Shown here: piece by piece, positions 20,161 through 29,870 of the stretch
How the letters are laid out: the number at the start of each line of letters is the position of its first letter
Numbering within the stretch: the stretch's first letter is position 1
Assembly: GCA_002918705.1 (NCBI GenBank)
Contig: PQKR01000001.1
Span: 124,001-188,000, forward strand
Length of the DNA: 64,000 nucleotides
From: Escherichia sp. ESNIH1
GTDB taxonomy: Bacteria > Pseudomonadota > Gammaproteobacteria > Enterobacterales > Enterobacteriaceae
Reading direction: 5' to 3'
Made by a program: the position numbers and the translations under genes
Notes under the pieces: generated by a model
The model's database searches: none
Seen by the model: the letters and a program-made list of their open reading frames with translations, nothing else
Told to the model about the DNA's origin: nothing

Positions 20161-20182
20161 AGCCCTACGGGGCTTTTTTTTA
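20161..20182 (+). terminator. Rho-independent terminator
   Basis: AGCCC TAC GGGGCT followed by eight T ends the transcript of the small peptide candidate. Confidence 0.8.
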
Positions 20183-20444
20183 CCATGTGTCAGAATTGAG
20201 CAACTGTCGAGAAGATCATGATAAAGAGTTTGAAACACTGTCTTAGCTCAGGCGGACATTATAATTCTGCCGTTATTATGTTTGTCAAAGCTAAATTCAG
20301 ATGTTCGGGGCAGGGCAAAGCTGAAATGTGCGTTCTGTGCCAGAAGCGGACATGATATGGATAAGGCAAGATTACCTCCTTGGCTCGGGAGGAATCCATC
20401 ATCATGAATTCCTCATGTAATAAATATGTAGCCAGTTAGTCTAC
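20183..20444. other. Intergenic stretch without a supported gene
   Basis: Between the terminator and the end of the ATPase gene I see only short frames and no repeats. Confidence 0.4.
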
Positions 20445-21848
20445 TTACATGTCATTCGCTTCTTCAGCATCCTTTTCATCATCACGTCTGAGGCGAGCTA
20501 CGCTACGCTCTACTGGACTCAGGGGACTATACACTCCCTTTACAGCCGCAGTTCTGATGCTGGCTGTATGGGCGCTATATTGGCGGTCGAAGTCCAGAAC
20601 TATTCCACACTTCTCTGCCTGCATTCTGACAAAACCTCTGATCATGTTCTCTCTGAATCGAAACCAGCCAGGGCGGACACCATCTTTTCCTACAAGCGCA
20701 TGGCACAGAATAGAACCATGATTCTCTTTACGAAGCCTGGCAAAACGGCTGTCAAAATTCTTCTGAGTGAGAGGCTCAATACTGAGGTGCTTCATGACCT
20801 GTATATAGGAAGTAATGATGTGGTCTTTCATTCGATTGAGATCCGCTCCTTCAGCCATCGCCCATAGAATGTGGTGCATATGTTCATCACGGCATGTCGC
20901 AGCCTCATAGCATGATCTGAGTGTTTCTTCCGCAGACAATACAGACGCATCGAGCGACGCCAGAAATAACTCACGAGTCACCGTATCGACTACTTCATCA
21001 GCCATATAACATTCATGGAGGAGTTTGCTGCACATGAGATGAACATAGTACGGGAATCCATCACTCAGCGCGCAAATACGGTCAGCAATTTCAGCAGGGA
21101 TATCTACGCCAAAGTACTCAAAAGCACTGTCTACGATCCGTTTCCGGCCGGTCCAATGCAGGCGATCAAGGTCGATCTGTTCAATCTGTCTTTGACTGGA
21201 CAAGTGCCCACCAATCAAATCAGATAACGACTGTCCAATCCCGGTAAAGATGATACGAACCGGTACATCCCCGTCGCTTAACTGCTTGAGTAAAACACCA
21301 AAGCGAGACCGCTGTTCTTCGCTACGGATCAGGTCAAACTCATCGATGACTACAACGGTGTTCTTTGAATAGCTTTCTGTTAGATAGTTGAGGGCTTCAA
21401 CCGCACTGGCCATGTTAATGACAGGACGAATACGTGACGTATTAACCTTATCAAAACGAGCTTCGGCTTTTACAATTGGGATATTAACACCAAATGTAGT
21501 GGACGTTTTATATTGTTCCATCGGCATACGCAGCATTCCCTGACTTATAACCGACTCGATGACAGACTCAAGTGTCGAGTCATGGTCACAGCTGACGGTT
21601 ATGGGGCGGTTATCTGAAGACTGAATAAGCGATGCGGCGGTGTGTGCCAGAGAAGTCTTCCCTACACCTCGGTCACCATAGATGAATACATGGCGACCCG
21701 GGGAGTGAAGTGCTAACTGTATTGTTTCCAGCTGTTTTTCTCTCCCGAACAGTTTTTCGGGGGTACGTACCGGAACGCTGAGAGTCAGCACTTCATTAAG
21801 TTTGGTGGCGAAAGTCGTAAAGTCGCAGCCTGCAATAGCCATACCCAT
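20445..21848 (-). CDS. AAA+/ORC-like P-loop ATPase
   Basis: The 467-residue soluble protein has Walker A GDRGVGKTS (58-66), Walker B VVVIDEFD (165-172) and a sensor-like strand RIIFTGIGQS (~198-207), all preceded by the box FGREKQLETI seen in ORC1/Cdc6-like and STAND ATPases. The region after ~210 is helical, with a FPYYVHLMCSKLL stretch typical of lid domains. A C-terminal winged-helix is likely (~330-420). The tail is rich in charged residues. A GGAG site precedes ATG at 21848; an ATG two codons later is also possible. Such ATPases occur in transposition, replication initiation and phage defence. No partner gene is adjacent, so its role is open. Confidence 0.8.
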   Translation of the reverse strand: MGMAIAGCDFTTFATKLNEVLTLSVPVRTPEKLFGREKQLETIQLALHSPGRHVFIYGDRGVGKTSLAHTAASLIQSSDNRPITVSCDHDSTLESVIESVISQGMLRMPMEQYKTSTTFGVNIPIVKAEARFDKVNTSRIRPVINMASAVEALNYLTESYSKNTVVVIDEFDLIRSEEQRSRFGVLLKQLSDGDVPVRIIFTGIGQSLSDLIGGHLSSQRQIEQIDLDRLHWTGRKRIVDSAFEYFGVDIPAEIADRICALSDGFPYYVHLMCSKLLHECYMADEVVDTVTRELFLASLDASVLSAEETLRSCYEAATCRDEHMHHILWAMAEGADLNRMKDHIITSYIQVMKHLSIEPLTQKNFDSRFARLRKENHGSILCHALVGKDGVRPGWFRFRENMIRGFVRMQAEKCGIVLDFDRQYSAHTASIRTAAVKGVYSPLSPVERSVARLRRDDEKDAEEANDM

Positions 21849-22301
21849 TAACTCCGGAAAGAAGATTAAAAGATATTATACTGATTTCCTTAATGCGATG
21901 CATGGCTGACCTGTTCTCCATTGATTAATACATACTATAAACCGTGAGAGCAATGGCGAACATGCCTTTTCGCTCTGAGCGAACATTACAACTTTGCTGT
22001 TACATTCTTAGTGCGCATAATCTATCTTATGTTAAATACATCGTGCACTATCAAATAGCGGACTATGTAATTTATGTATTGCGCCCACCCTTTTATTTTT
22101 CAGTACAAAGCTAAAATGACACTTTTAGTACCAATGAACTAAATCCGCTTTAACATCATCTATCAACTCCCAGCAGATCCGGCAGATGAGCATGCTGCCT
22201 AGTCTGAAGCAAACTCGAACCCGGCTAACATTTTGCAAATCGACAAGCCGGGATGAGTACAGTAGAGAGTGTTACCTTATAGTATGGGGCAGGTAATCAC
22301 T
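21849..22301. other. 453-base intergenic stretch, no gene seen
   Basis: AT-rich DNA between two minus-strand units. It should hold the promoter of the ATPase gene and the 3' end of the UmuD-like operon. No supported frame, repeat or clear hairpin. Confidence 0.45.
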
Positions 22302-22604
22302 TTACCTTTCAACGATGTGAATCAGTGCAGTGACAGGCCCGACTATGATCACGCCATCTAATGCTTCTCCTTCAATGGCTTCTCCATCTTCGGTTATCAG
22401 CGCATCACCCAGCCATCTGGCGAACTGATTATTGCCGTCGACATTTACCAAAAGTACCCTGCCGGGGAGCGGACGCTTTGATTTATCAATTACTGCCCAG
22501 CCGCTCGACGTCGCGATCACCAGGCTGTTGCCGTTTATATTGCAGAGCTGATTCAGGCAGAGCGTCTGCTCAACGTAGTCCTGAGCTGGCGATGGGAACC
22601 CCAC
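22302..22604 (-). CDS. UmuD-like S24 protein lacking catalytic residues
   Basis: The 100-residue product begins GFPSPAQDYVEQTLCLNQL, matching the start of the UmuD/HumD C-terminal domain, and ends GVIIVGPVTALIHIV like UmuD's last strand. Where UmuD has ASGDSMID with the catalytic Ser60, this protein reads SSGWAVID, so Ser is replaced by Ala37. The Lys97 position reads Ala or Arg (NNQFARWL). It therefore cannot self-cleave but may still dimerise or bind polymerase or RecA-type partners. It starts at GTG overlapping the previous stop (TAGTG) and shares the LexA-box promoter upstream. Confidence 0.75.
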   Translation of the reverse strand: MGFPSPAQDYVEQTLCLNQLCNINGNSLVIATSSGWAVIDKSKRPLPGRVLLVNVDGNNQFARWLGDALITEDGEAIEGEALDGVIIVGPVTALIHIVER

Positions 22605-22843
22605 TATAGGATCCTGCCCATGCTAATCATAAAGTAACTTTTTTCGTCACCGTGATGCGGCGTGTAGTCACGAAAATAAGTCTGGTACCGCTCTATCCAG
22701 GCATTAGCCCGGCTTAGTGTCCAGTGATGGTGCACCGCTTCAAGCTCACGAACAAAATCAACGGATGTAACTGTAAGTCGGCCGTTTGGCTCTCGTTTAA
22801 CGGCTGCACTGAACGCAGTACCGATGTCTGAATATTTAGGCAC
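22604..22843 (-). CDS. Small SOS-controlled protein upstream of the UmuD-like gene
   Basis: This 79-residue protein reads MPKYSDIGTAFSAAV, then TVTSVDFVRELEAVHHHWTL and RANAWIERYQ. It resembles small proteins that I associate with phage and plasmid genes next to umuD-like frames, but I cannot name the family. The stop overlaps the GTG of the UmuD-like gene, so the two are coupled. A LexA box ends 20 bases before its ATG. Confidence 0.7.
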   Translation of the reverse strand: MPKYSDIGTAFSAAVKREPNGRLTVTSVDFVRELEAVHHHWTLSRANAWIERYQTYFRDYTPHHGDEKSYFMISMGRIL

Positions 22844-22860
22844 GATCTACTCCCCCCTAA

Positions 22861-22880
22861 CACTGTATACATATGCAGTA
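22861..22880 (-). promoter_or_regulatory. LexA (SOS) box
   Basis: CACTGTATACATATGCAGTA contains CTG-N10-CAG with an alternating AT core, close to the E. coli LexA consensus. Its position, ~20 bases upstream of the 79-residue gene, is right for repression of that operon. Confidence 0.85.
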
Positions 22881-23200
22881 GTTTTAAAAAATCTGTAGAT
22901 CAAGATGGAGTAGCCTATTTATTCGCGTCACACTATGTGCATGATGAACCGTATCACAAGAAAATATGATGCTCGAGGGTGATACCCTCCGGCACGTCGA
23001 AGCATCAGTAGCTTCTTTACCACATTTCAGCAACATTCATCACTTAGCAAGTCCAAAATCACGCCCCGCAATCATCAAGAATATGTAGCTCTGCGTATTT
23101 ATTAAAAAAAATAATACATATATGACAAAACAATTCATTGCTCAGATGGATTTTGACTTTATAGTAGGAAAAATCCTGGTGAGACACGGAAAAATGGACA
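22881..23200. other. Intergenic region between divergent units
   Basis: About 320 bases, AT-rich, with the LexA box at one end and the PHP-ATPase start at the other. I see no gene. Confidence 0.45.
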
Positions 23201-24172
23201 ATGTCAGTTGGATCGCGCTGGTACAAATTCGATTTTCATAATCACACCCCGGCTTCTGATGATTACAGAGAGCCTGATGTTACTGATAGAGAGTGGCTGC
23301 TGGCGTACATGCACCGGCAGGTTGATGGCGTAATCATTAGCGACCACAACAGTGGCGCCCGAATTGATCGTCTCAAAAGCGAGCTGCAGCATATGGCCCG
23401 CGATGCGCAGACTGGTGATCTGCCAGGCTATCGCCCGCTTACCCTGTTTCCGGGCGTTGAGCTTACCGCAACCGGAAATGTTCATATACTCGCTGTGCTG
23501 CATACGGACTGTGCAGGAGCCGATGTGGAAAGGCTCATAGGGCAGTGTAACAATAATTCTCCTGTACCCCGCGGTGAACTAAATCACCAGCTTGTACTGC
23601 AGGCAGGTCCCGCAGGGATCATCAGCACCATTCGGCGCAATCCTGAGGCCTTGTGCATTCTTGCCCACATTGATGCAGCCAAAGGAATACTGAGTCTCAC
23701 CAATCAGATCGAGCTTGAAGATGCGTTCAGCGCAGAGCCGCACGCCGTAGAAATCAGACACCAGCCAGGAGCCATCACGGACGGTACCCACAGACGTCTT
23801 ATTAAAGATCTGCCTTGTCTGCGTGGATCGGACGCGCATCATCCTGACCAGGCCGGAGCACGTACCTGCTGGCTGAAGATGTCTTCCCCGGATTTCGATG
23901 GGCTACGCCATGCCCTGCTCGATCATGAAAACTGCGTTCTGTTTGATGTCCCTCCACCTGACGAGCCCGCGCTCCAGCTGCGCAGTCTCAGGCTCAGAAC
24001 TCGTCTGTGCACTCCTCCCGGTGACGAAACGGCCGATGTGGCATTTAGCCCTTTTTATAATGCCGTTATTGGTTCGCGTGGCAGCGGTAAGTCCACACTT
24101 ATCGAAAGTATCCGCCTAGTGATGCGCAAAACTGAGGGGCTATCGGCCGAACGGGATAAAAAGCTTGCATAG
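23201..24172 (+). pseudogene. TrlF-type PHP/ATPase, N-terminal half (ends at in-frame TAG)
   Basis: The 323 codons encode a PHP-type metal hydrolase domain with motifs DFHNHT (11-16), SDHN (47-50), PGVELT (84-89), AHID (155-158) and RGSDAHH (208-214). An ABC/SMC-type ATPase start follows with Walker A GSRGSGKST (291-299). The frame ends at a single TAG right after KKLA. Translation would resume in the same frame and continue through 25882, so this is the first half of one ~890-residue gene of the TrlF-like PHP-ATPase family. Alone it has a nucleotide-binding loop but no Walker B. Confidence 0.8.
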
Positions 24173-24193
24173 TTCAGGCAGGTCGGTCAGGGC

Positions 24194-25882
24194 ATGCACA
24201 CGGACTCGGTCATTGAGTGTGTGTTCCGCAAAGATGGCGCTGATTTCCAGCTGAGCTGGCGGCCAGGTGATGTATACGCACTACATACGCTTAAAGACGG
24301 TGAGTGGATCGAGGACAATGACTGGGCCCCCGATCGCTTTCCGCTGTCGATCTTCAGTCAAAAGATGCTCTATGAGCTGGCCTCGGATAATGGCGCTTTC
24401 CTGCGCGTCTGTGATGACAGTGCCGTTGTTAACAAGCGTGCCTGGGCCGAACACTGGGATGAGTTGGAAAGGGGATTTAAAAATGAGCAGATCACGCTGA
24501 GAGGTCATTTGGCCCGACGTGAAAGTGCCTCATCACTGTCCGGCTTGCTTGCGGATGCCGAGCGTGCTGTCAGTCAGCTGAGTGAAAGTGCCTATTATCC
24601 TATCCGCCAGCAGTTGGCCGTGGCAGAGCAGGAGTTATCTGTTGCAACCTTGGCGTTAGAAATACATGAAGAACGGATCACCGCGCTGGAGGCTCTGGTG
24701 ACAGGGTCACAGCCGGAGAAAGAAACTGCAGAGCTATCTGCAGGCCTTGCGGAATTTTTGCAAAGTCTTTCATCCCTGCAGCAGAGTTTTGATCGTGATG
24801 CAAGCAGCTTGCTGGCAATGAGTGTAGATGCGCTGAATGAACTTAAAGCAGGCCCGCTACTCTCAGCGCTCAGCGCGGCCGTAGAGGCTGCGCGAGATAA
24901 TGTCGGACGTGAAGCGGCGGCCCTCCGATTACAGGGACTCAATCCTGATACGTTAAATGAGCTGATGGAGCGGTGCCAGCGGTATCGAAGCGATCTGAGG
25001 AAATATGAGGGACTAGAAGAGGCCATTGCCGTGTCGCAGGAAAGGATTCGCATCTTGCTCAGCAAGATGCGTACGCACCGCATGGCTCTTACAGAAAAGC
25101 GTCGGGAGTTTCTGGCCTCACTTCACCTTCAGGATCTGGACATCAAAATTTTGCCTCTCTGCGCGCCGCCTGAAATCGTGCTGAGTGATTACCAGAACGT
25201 AACCGGTATAACTAATTTCGCCGATCGTATTTATGATGGAGAAGCGCAAAGCGGATTACTTCATCCATTTATTAGCAACCGTCCTTTTAACCCGGCACCG
25301 GCGGTAACAGAAGCCAAGTATGCCCAACTCGATGAGATTAGAGCGCTGCATCAGGCCATAAAGCGGGACGAAGCTAACGCCGGGAGGGAATTACACGGGG
25401 CTTTCAGAAACAGGCTTAAGAGCTTGCAGGATGAGGCAATGGATACACTGATGTGCTGGTATCCGGATGACGGGATACACATACGATACCGTGCACCCGG
25501 CGGCGGCATGGAAGATATCATGTCGGCTTCTCCCGGCCAGAAAGGAGCAAGCATGCTGCAGTTCCTGCTGTCCTACGGCACCGATCCGCTGCTGCTCGAT
25601 CAGCCCGAGGATGATCTTGACTGCTTGATGCTGAGCCAGAGCGTTATACCCGCTATAGTAGCCAATAAGAAGCGACGACAGCTAATCATCGTGTCACACT
25701 CTGCACCAATTGTGGTTAATGGCGACGCGGAATACGTCATCAGTATGAAGCATGATCGGGCAGGATTGCGTCCTGACCTCTGTGGCGCGCTGCAGGAGAA
25801 GGAAGTGAAAGCGCTGATCTGTCGCCAGATGGAAGGCGGAGAAAAGGCATTCCGTTCGAGGTACGAGCGGATTCTGAGTTGA
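24194..25882 (+). pseudogene. TrlF-type PHP/ATPase, C-terminal half (same frame)
   Basis: This 562-codon piece lies in the same frame as the upstream half, separated only by one TAG and six further codons (FRQVGQ then G, M). It has a long coiled-coil middle (~100-320) of the SMC/Rad50 kind, the ABC signature-like SASPGQKGAS, Walker B LLLDQPEDDLD and the H-loop IIVSHSAP. Together with the N-terminal half it forms a complete ATPase with inserted coiled coil. Either a recent nonsense mutation has split the gene or TAG is read through. The ATG at 24194 has no ribosome site that I can see. Confidence 0.8.
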
Positions 25883-26136
25883 CGCAGACAAATCAAACGA
25901 GATGAATAATCACAGTATTTGCATAGATCAAAAGGATATAACTGTAAAATCTATCGCATAATAAATGCCGCTTTTTCATCGATCACTGACCGTTACATCA
26001 ATGTCAACTATGAGCGCTTCTTTATCCGTCAGCCATTCCTGAGGTTGAAAGCTTAGCGAGCTGAAGTTTAACTCGCTAAGCAATTGGGATACTAACTGAA
26101 GCCCTGAAGGATTTGTTTCCTATACCATTACGCCAA

Positions 26137-27129
26137 TTATTGTTCTAGCTGTGATCGCAAGTCATTGATATGACCAAAATCTACTTTCCCGCCTTCTTTC
26201 TCAAGTTGTTTCAGCAGGATCTCCAGCTGGCTTACTCGATGATGGATTTGCCAAAGGGCACATACCATCCGCCACTGGCGATCAGGATAACGAGGGGTAG
26301 TAACAGTGCGGGCATAGGCATCCTGGATCTCAGGATGGTAATTCGAAAATGGCGAGTGGGGATCGGGAACACGACGTGTATCCAGACTCCTGATATATTC
26401 AATCAAACGGGTATCCGCCTCGCCCTGATTATGCAGGCCGCAGAGCTCTCCTACCATTTGATAATGCTTCGGCTGATGAAAGGCAGCACTCAAAAGCAGG
26501 TTACCACCATTGTTTCCAGCAAGAAGGGCTTTTACCTTTTCTTTAATTTCACGACAATATTTCCTCATGGTCGGGTCTTTTCCAAGGGAAGCTGGCTCAT
26601 AGGCGGCACGGGCAAAAATAATAAAGAGCAGCACTTCAGTGTACATGCGCCCTGTTTGTTCAGTTCCGGCTGTCAGTTCATCATTCCATTCACTCACTGG
26701 CACCGGTGCGGGCATGGCATCACGTAGACGCATCAGTACGGGACGAGCCATTCGGATGACGGCATCCCACTGTTGCTCCTTCCTTCTTTCATCCTCAATA
26801 GAACTTGCGTAGTTCCACTGGTCAAAGAGATCTTCATACAGTCCGGCAAGTTCGCTGGCCTGCTGCTTTCGCTGCTGCGCATCCTGCATCTGCTGATACA
26901 GTTTTTGTTGTGCCCGCGCCCCTTCTCTGATCTGTTCGTTGATACCACGAATGGCCGGTTCCAGGTCAGGAAAAAAATAGCGTTCAGGGGCATCCATATT
27001 CCGATACAACCGGAAAAGTGCCACAAATTGGTCTTCATCCAGCATCGGTCCAGCGAACTGGCCATTGGAAACACGAAAAACACCGTTAATCTTCACGCTC
27101 ATGTTATTTCTCTTCATCCTTACACTCAT
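26137..27129 (-). CDS. Hypothetical coiled-coil protein
   Basis: The 330-residue soluble protein is not recognised. The N-terminal ~30 residues (INGVFRVSNGQFAGPMLDED) look like a small beta unit, residues ~55-100 form a glutamine-rich coiled coil (QQKLYQQMQDAQQRKQQ), and the rest is helical. Start could be 27129, 27117 or 27102; the last gives MSVKINGVF. It stands alone between the PHP-ATPase and the OLD unit and could act with either. Confidence 0.6.
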   Translation of the reverse strand: MSVRMKRNNMSVKINGVFRVSNGQFAGPMLDEDQFVALFRLYRNMDAPERYFFPDLEPAIRGINEQIREGARAQQKLYQQMQDAQQRKQQASELAGLYEDLFDQWNYASSIEDERRKEQQWDAVIRMARPVLMRLRDAMPAPVPVSEWNDELTAGTEQTGRMYTEVLLFIIFARAAYEPASLGKDPTMRKYCREIKEKVKALLAGNNGGNLLLSAAFHQPKHYQMVGELCGLHNQGEADTRLIEYIRSLDTRRVPDPHSPFSNYHPEIQDAYARTVTTPRYPDRQWRMVCALWQIHHRVSQLEILLKQLEKEGGKVDFGHINDLRSQLEQ

Positions 27130-27807
27130 TCCGGGTTAGCCTCAGCAGCTCTTACTGAACGGCCTTTTCGGCTCGGCCGGGCAACTGGAGTCCGGCCGAC
27201 TACGCAGCCTGATTTGCCGAGACATCCCTGATACCCTTTCGAAGTGACTATCGTTAATTGCTCCAGTAAGGCACGCTCATAGCGCCCCGCGGGCAGATCC
27301 TCTTCCACGGCCCGCAGGCGGCGATGATGAAGAGATCATGTGGCAGCTCCTGCATCAGCGTCCGGAGGGATGTGCAGCGGCGCATCGTGAGCGGGCCGGA
27401 AGTCAGCGTTTGTCACATATCCTGATGGCAGCACGGCATCAAGGCGAACGTTGCCTCATACGGCACGACCAGGTTAGGGATGTTGAGCGGGCTGAGTTCG
27501 GTCGAGAGCACCCAAAGCTTAGCGTCACTAATTGCCGCTGCCGAAACTACCCTGCATCAGTGTTGTCCGGTACACAACTCACCGTCCGTCATGTCTGTTC
27601 GATCATGGCATGCTCGGGCCAGTATTTTCCGCCAGACAGCGTAAGCTGTTCTTGCATCCTCTGCGACCGGGAAAACTGTATTACCTGCCGGCACGCTTTT
27701 GCGCCGTGTGCAGGTGACAATGAGATGGATGCTGCCAGACCCGCAGGCCCGGTACAGGGCCTTTTCCTCTTTTTCACCTTAAAGGCATAATAGCAAAGTC
27801 GGAAGCA
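27130..27807. other. Decayed coding DNA, no intact gene
   Basis: About 680 bases. On the plus strand ~27245-27540 one frame reads a protein-like, Arg/His-rich stretch (including HILMAARHQGERCLIRHDQV) without a proper start, and it degrades into cysteine-rich nonsense after ~27540. I take it as the remnant of a gene I do not recognise. Confidence 0.4.
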
Positions 27808-27811
27808 TAGC

Positions 27812-27829
27812 GGCCCGCCTCAGCGGGCC
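27812..27829 (-). terminator. Hairpin after the OLD-type gene
   Basis: GGCCCGC CTCA GCGGGCC is a perfect 7-bp stem, 28 bases past the stop of the OLD-family gene. No T run follows on the minus strand. Confidence 0.5.
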
Positions 27830-27856
27830 TTGTGCTTATTGCTGTAGGATAAGTCT

Positions 27857-29860
27857 TCAGTTGCGGGCAGTCATTCTTTTGTTTATTAGATCAAAAAGCT
27901 TTTCAAACCGGTCCAGTTCTTCTGTAGACAGCAGCTGATTACCACCGTCTTTTAGACGGTTCATGAATGCGCGGGCAGGTTTGGCTTTAATGAATTTTTT
28001 TTTGTCTGACGAGAATGCGCTCTCAATCTGTTTGACAATTCGCGGGATTTTCTCATTCAAATTAAGAGTGGCTGGCTTCAGATCATAACTTTCACTAACC
28101 AGTTGGAGAAAAGTACTGCGACTAAAGAGATCTTCGATATCGCACTCGTCACGCTTTGACTCCAGTGCATCGGACACAAATACCACATTCTTTCTGTTAA
28201 GCATACCCTGCTGCTGAAGCTCAGTTGAAGTCTCCCGGCTCTGCTTTTCATCATCCAGAAGTACAACGACATTGAGGTTCTGTGAGGATAAAAGAGAAAC
28301 CATATAAGACACACGTTGTGCCCCGCCGGCAGGGGTTATGATAATTTTGCTGTTCAGGCCCTTTCTGCCTGCCGAAGTGAGTACATCTGAAATAGTACTG
28401 AGATACCAGAAATCAGTTACTCCTTCAACAATCAGGTTATGAGATCCAATAAATAACGACTGCGCGATGTCATAACCCAGTGCTGCCTGCAATGGAAATA
28501 AGGTCGTAGAATCCCCGCTTGGGTCGTTGGTTACAGTTGTTCCTTTTTCTTCTGCAATAGATACAGTTTTTACGTCTGAAATGTTTTTAATTGGTACAAG
28601 GAACGGAGAGTGAGTAGTATAGATAATCTGGTTTTCGAAATCATTGGTAAGGTGATTGAGAAGATCAGTCTGAGACTTAGCATGCAAATAAAGCCCGGGC
28701 TCATCCAGCAGAATAATTGCATTTTCTGCTGAGCCCCCCTTAGTATCCGCAAAAAACGTTATATAGAATGAGAAAAACCATTTAAACCCACGGCTTCTTT
28801 CGTCTAAATTCACTTCAACATCATAAGCATTATTTGAATCCGAAACATATGTATCAAAATAATCACTATCAACATTAAAACGGATTTTAAGAGGCTTGTC
28901 CTGCCATAACCTTCTAATTTCTGTCGTGACGACTGCACCGGCTCTGTTTACAAGTTGATTTCTAACCTCTGAATTATTTTTATTGGCGGTCAGTTCAGCT
29001 GGATCAATTCCTGCCACCTTACACAGTTTTTCAAAATTAATGTCTGCTTGAGTTAGCTTAGTCTGCTGTTTGCGCTGAGTATATTCGGCCATGTGATGGT
29101 GGCCGTTCAGCTCTGGATATTCATCCACCATCACAAAGACGGGCAGCTTTTTCATGACCCATTTTCGTGCCTCTGCTTGTCTGGTGTCATCACTAATGAT
29201 TTCGTTAAGCGCATCCTCCAGCTCATCAAGAGCATCCTCTGAGTCTGGTTTAAGCTCAATGTCATATTTAGTGAGAAATTTTCTCAGTTCCTGAGGTTTG
29301 CCCTTGGCCTGTTCTGACCAGCCTCGTGGCCGGGCCGGGAAAGGAAGTAAGGCACTGCATATATCCTTAATGGTTTGTAAGTCTGACTGACTTTGCTCGG
29401 TGTTGTTTTCTGGGTTATCAAAAAAAAGATCGATTTGGGCAGTAATTTTTCGAACTTCTTTTTTTATTTTTGGCGCATCATATGCGAAATTATCAAGGCC
29501 GTTAAAAGTGATATATCTGCAATCCCCATGGTATCTTCTGCTGATAGTAATAGATGTAATATTCTGTGCGCGTGGATAGATTTTACTGAGTTCATCAAAT
29601 TCTGCTCCAGTCAATGTCCAGGAGGTATCTACCACTGGGGTATCAGGCGTACATTCATTTAATTTTCTGTTACGTGGAAAATCTTTTATATTGTTAAGTT
29701 TGTCAAAACCTTCAGCTGGATTAAGACTTTTAAGTGCAAGTAGCAGGTTGGTTTTCCCACTTTCATTCCGTCCAAGGATTGCTGTAAGTTTTTCAGTAGT
29801 TATCACCCCACTGTCAAATACAGAGCGGAAATTTTGAACACGAAAAGATTGCAGTTTCAT
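27857..29860 (-). CDS. OLD-family ATPase-TOPRIM nuclease
   Basis: I place the start at 29860, 12 bases after AGGAGG, giving 667 residues (MKLQSFRVQNFRS). The N-terminal ABC-type ATPase has Walker A GRNESGKTN (30-38), a signature region LDERSRGFKWFFSF (352-365), Walker B AIILLDEPGLYLH (381-393) and a YTTHSPF switch (414-420). The C-terminal TOPRIM nuclease has LIVEGVTD (476-483), VVLLDDE (532-538) and DECDIEDLF (571-579). This is the layout of overcoming-lysogenisation-defect (OLD) nucleases such as P2 Old and Gabija GajA, which cut phage DNA or nicked DNA. No UvrD-like helicase follows, so it is not Gabija. A gene for an HTH/TM protein lies 10 bases upstream in the same operon. Confidence 0.92.
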   Translation of the reverse strand: MKLQSFRVQNFRSVFDSGVITTEKLTAILGRNESGKTNLLLALKSLNPAEGFDKLNNIKDFPRNRKLNECTPDTPVVDTSWTLTGAEFDELSKIYPRAQNITSITISRRYHGDCRYITFNGLDNFAYDAPKIKKEVRKITAQIDLFFDNPENNTEQSQSDLQTIKDICSALLPFPARPRGWSEQAKGKPQELRKFLTKYDIELKPDSEDALDELEDALNEIISDDTRQAEARKWVMKKLPVFVMVDEYPELNGHHHMAEYTQRKQQTKLTQADINFEKLCKVAGIDPAELTANKNNSEVRNQLVNRAGAVVTTEIRRLWQDKPLKIRFNVDSDYFDTYVSDSNNAYDVEVNLDERSRGFKWFFSFYITFFADTKGGSAENAIILLDEPGLYLHAKSQTDLLNHLTNDFENQIIYTTHSPFLVPIKNISDVKTVSIAEEKGTTVTNDPSGDSTTLFPLQAALGYDIAQSLFIGSHNLIVEGVTDFWYLSTISDVLTSAGRKGLNSKIIITPAGGAQRVSYMVSLLSSQNLNVVVLLDDEKQSRETSTELQQQGMLNRKNVVFVSDALESKRDECDIEDLFSRSTFLQLVSESYDLKPATLNLNEKIPRIVKQIESAFSSDKKKFIKAKPARAFMNRLKDGGNQLLSTEELDRFEKLFDLINKRMTARN

Positions 29861-29870
29861 ACACACCCTC

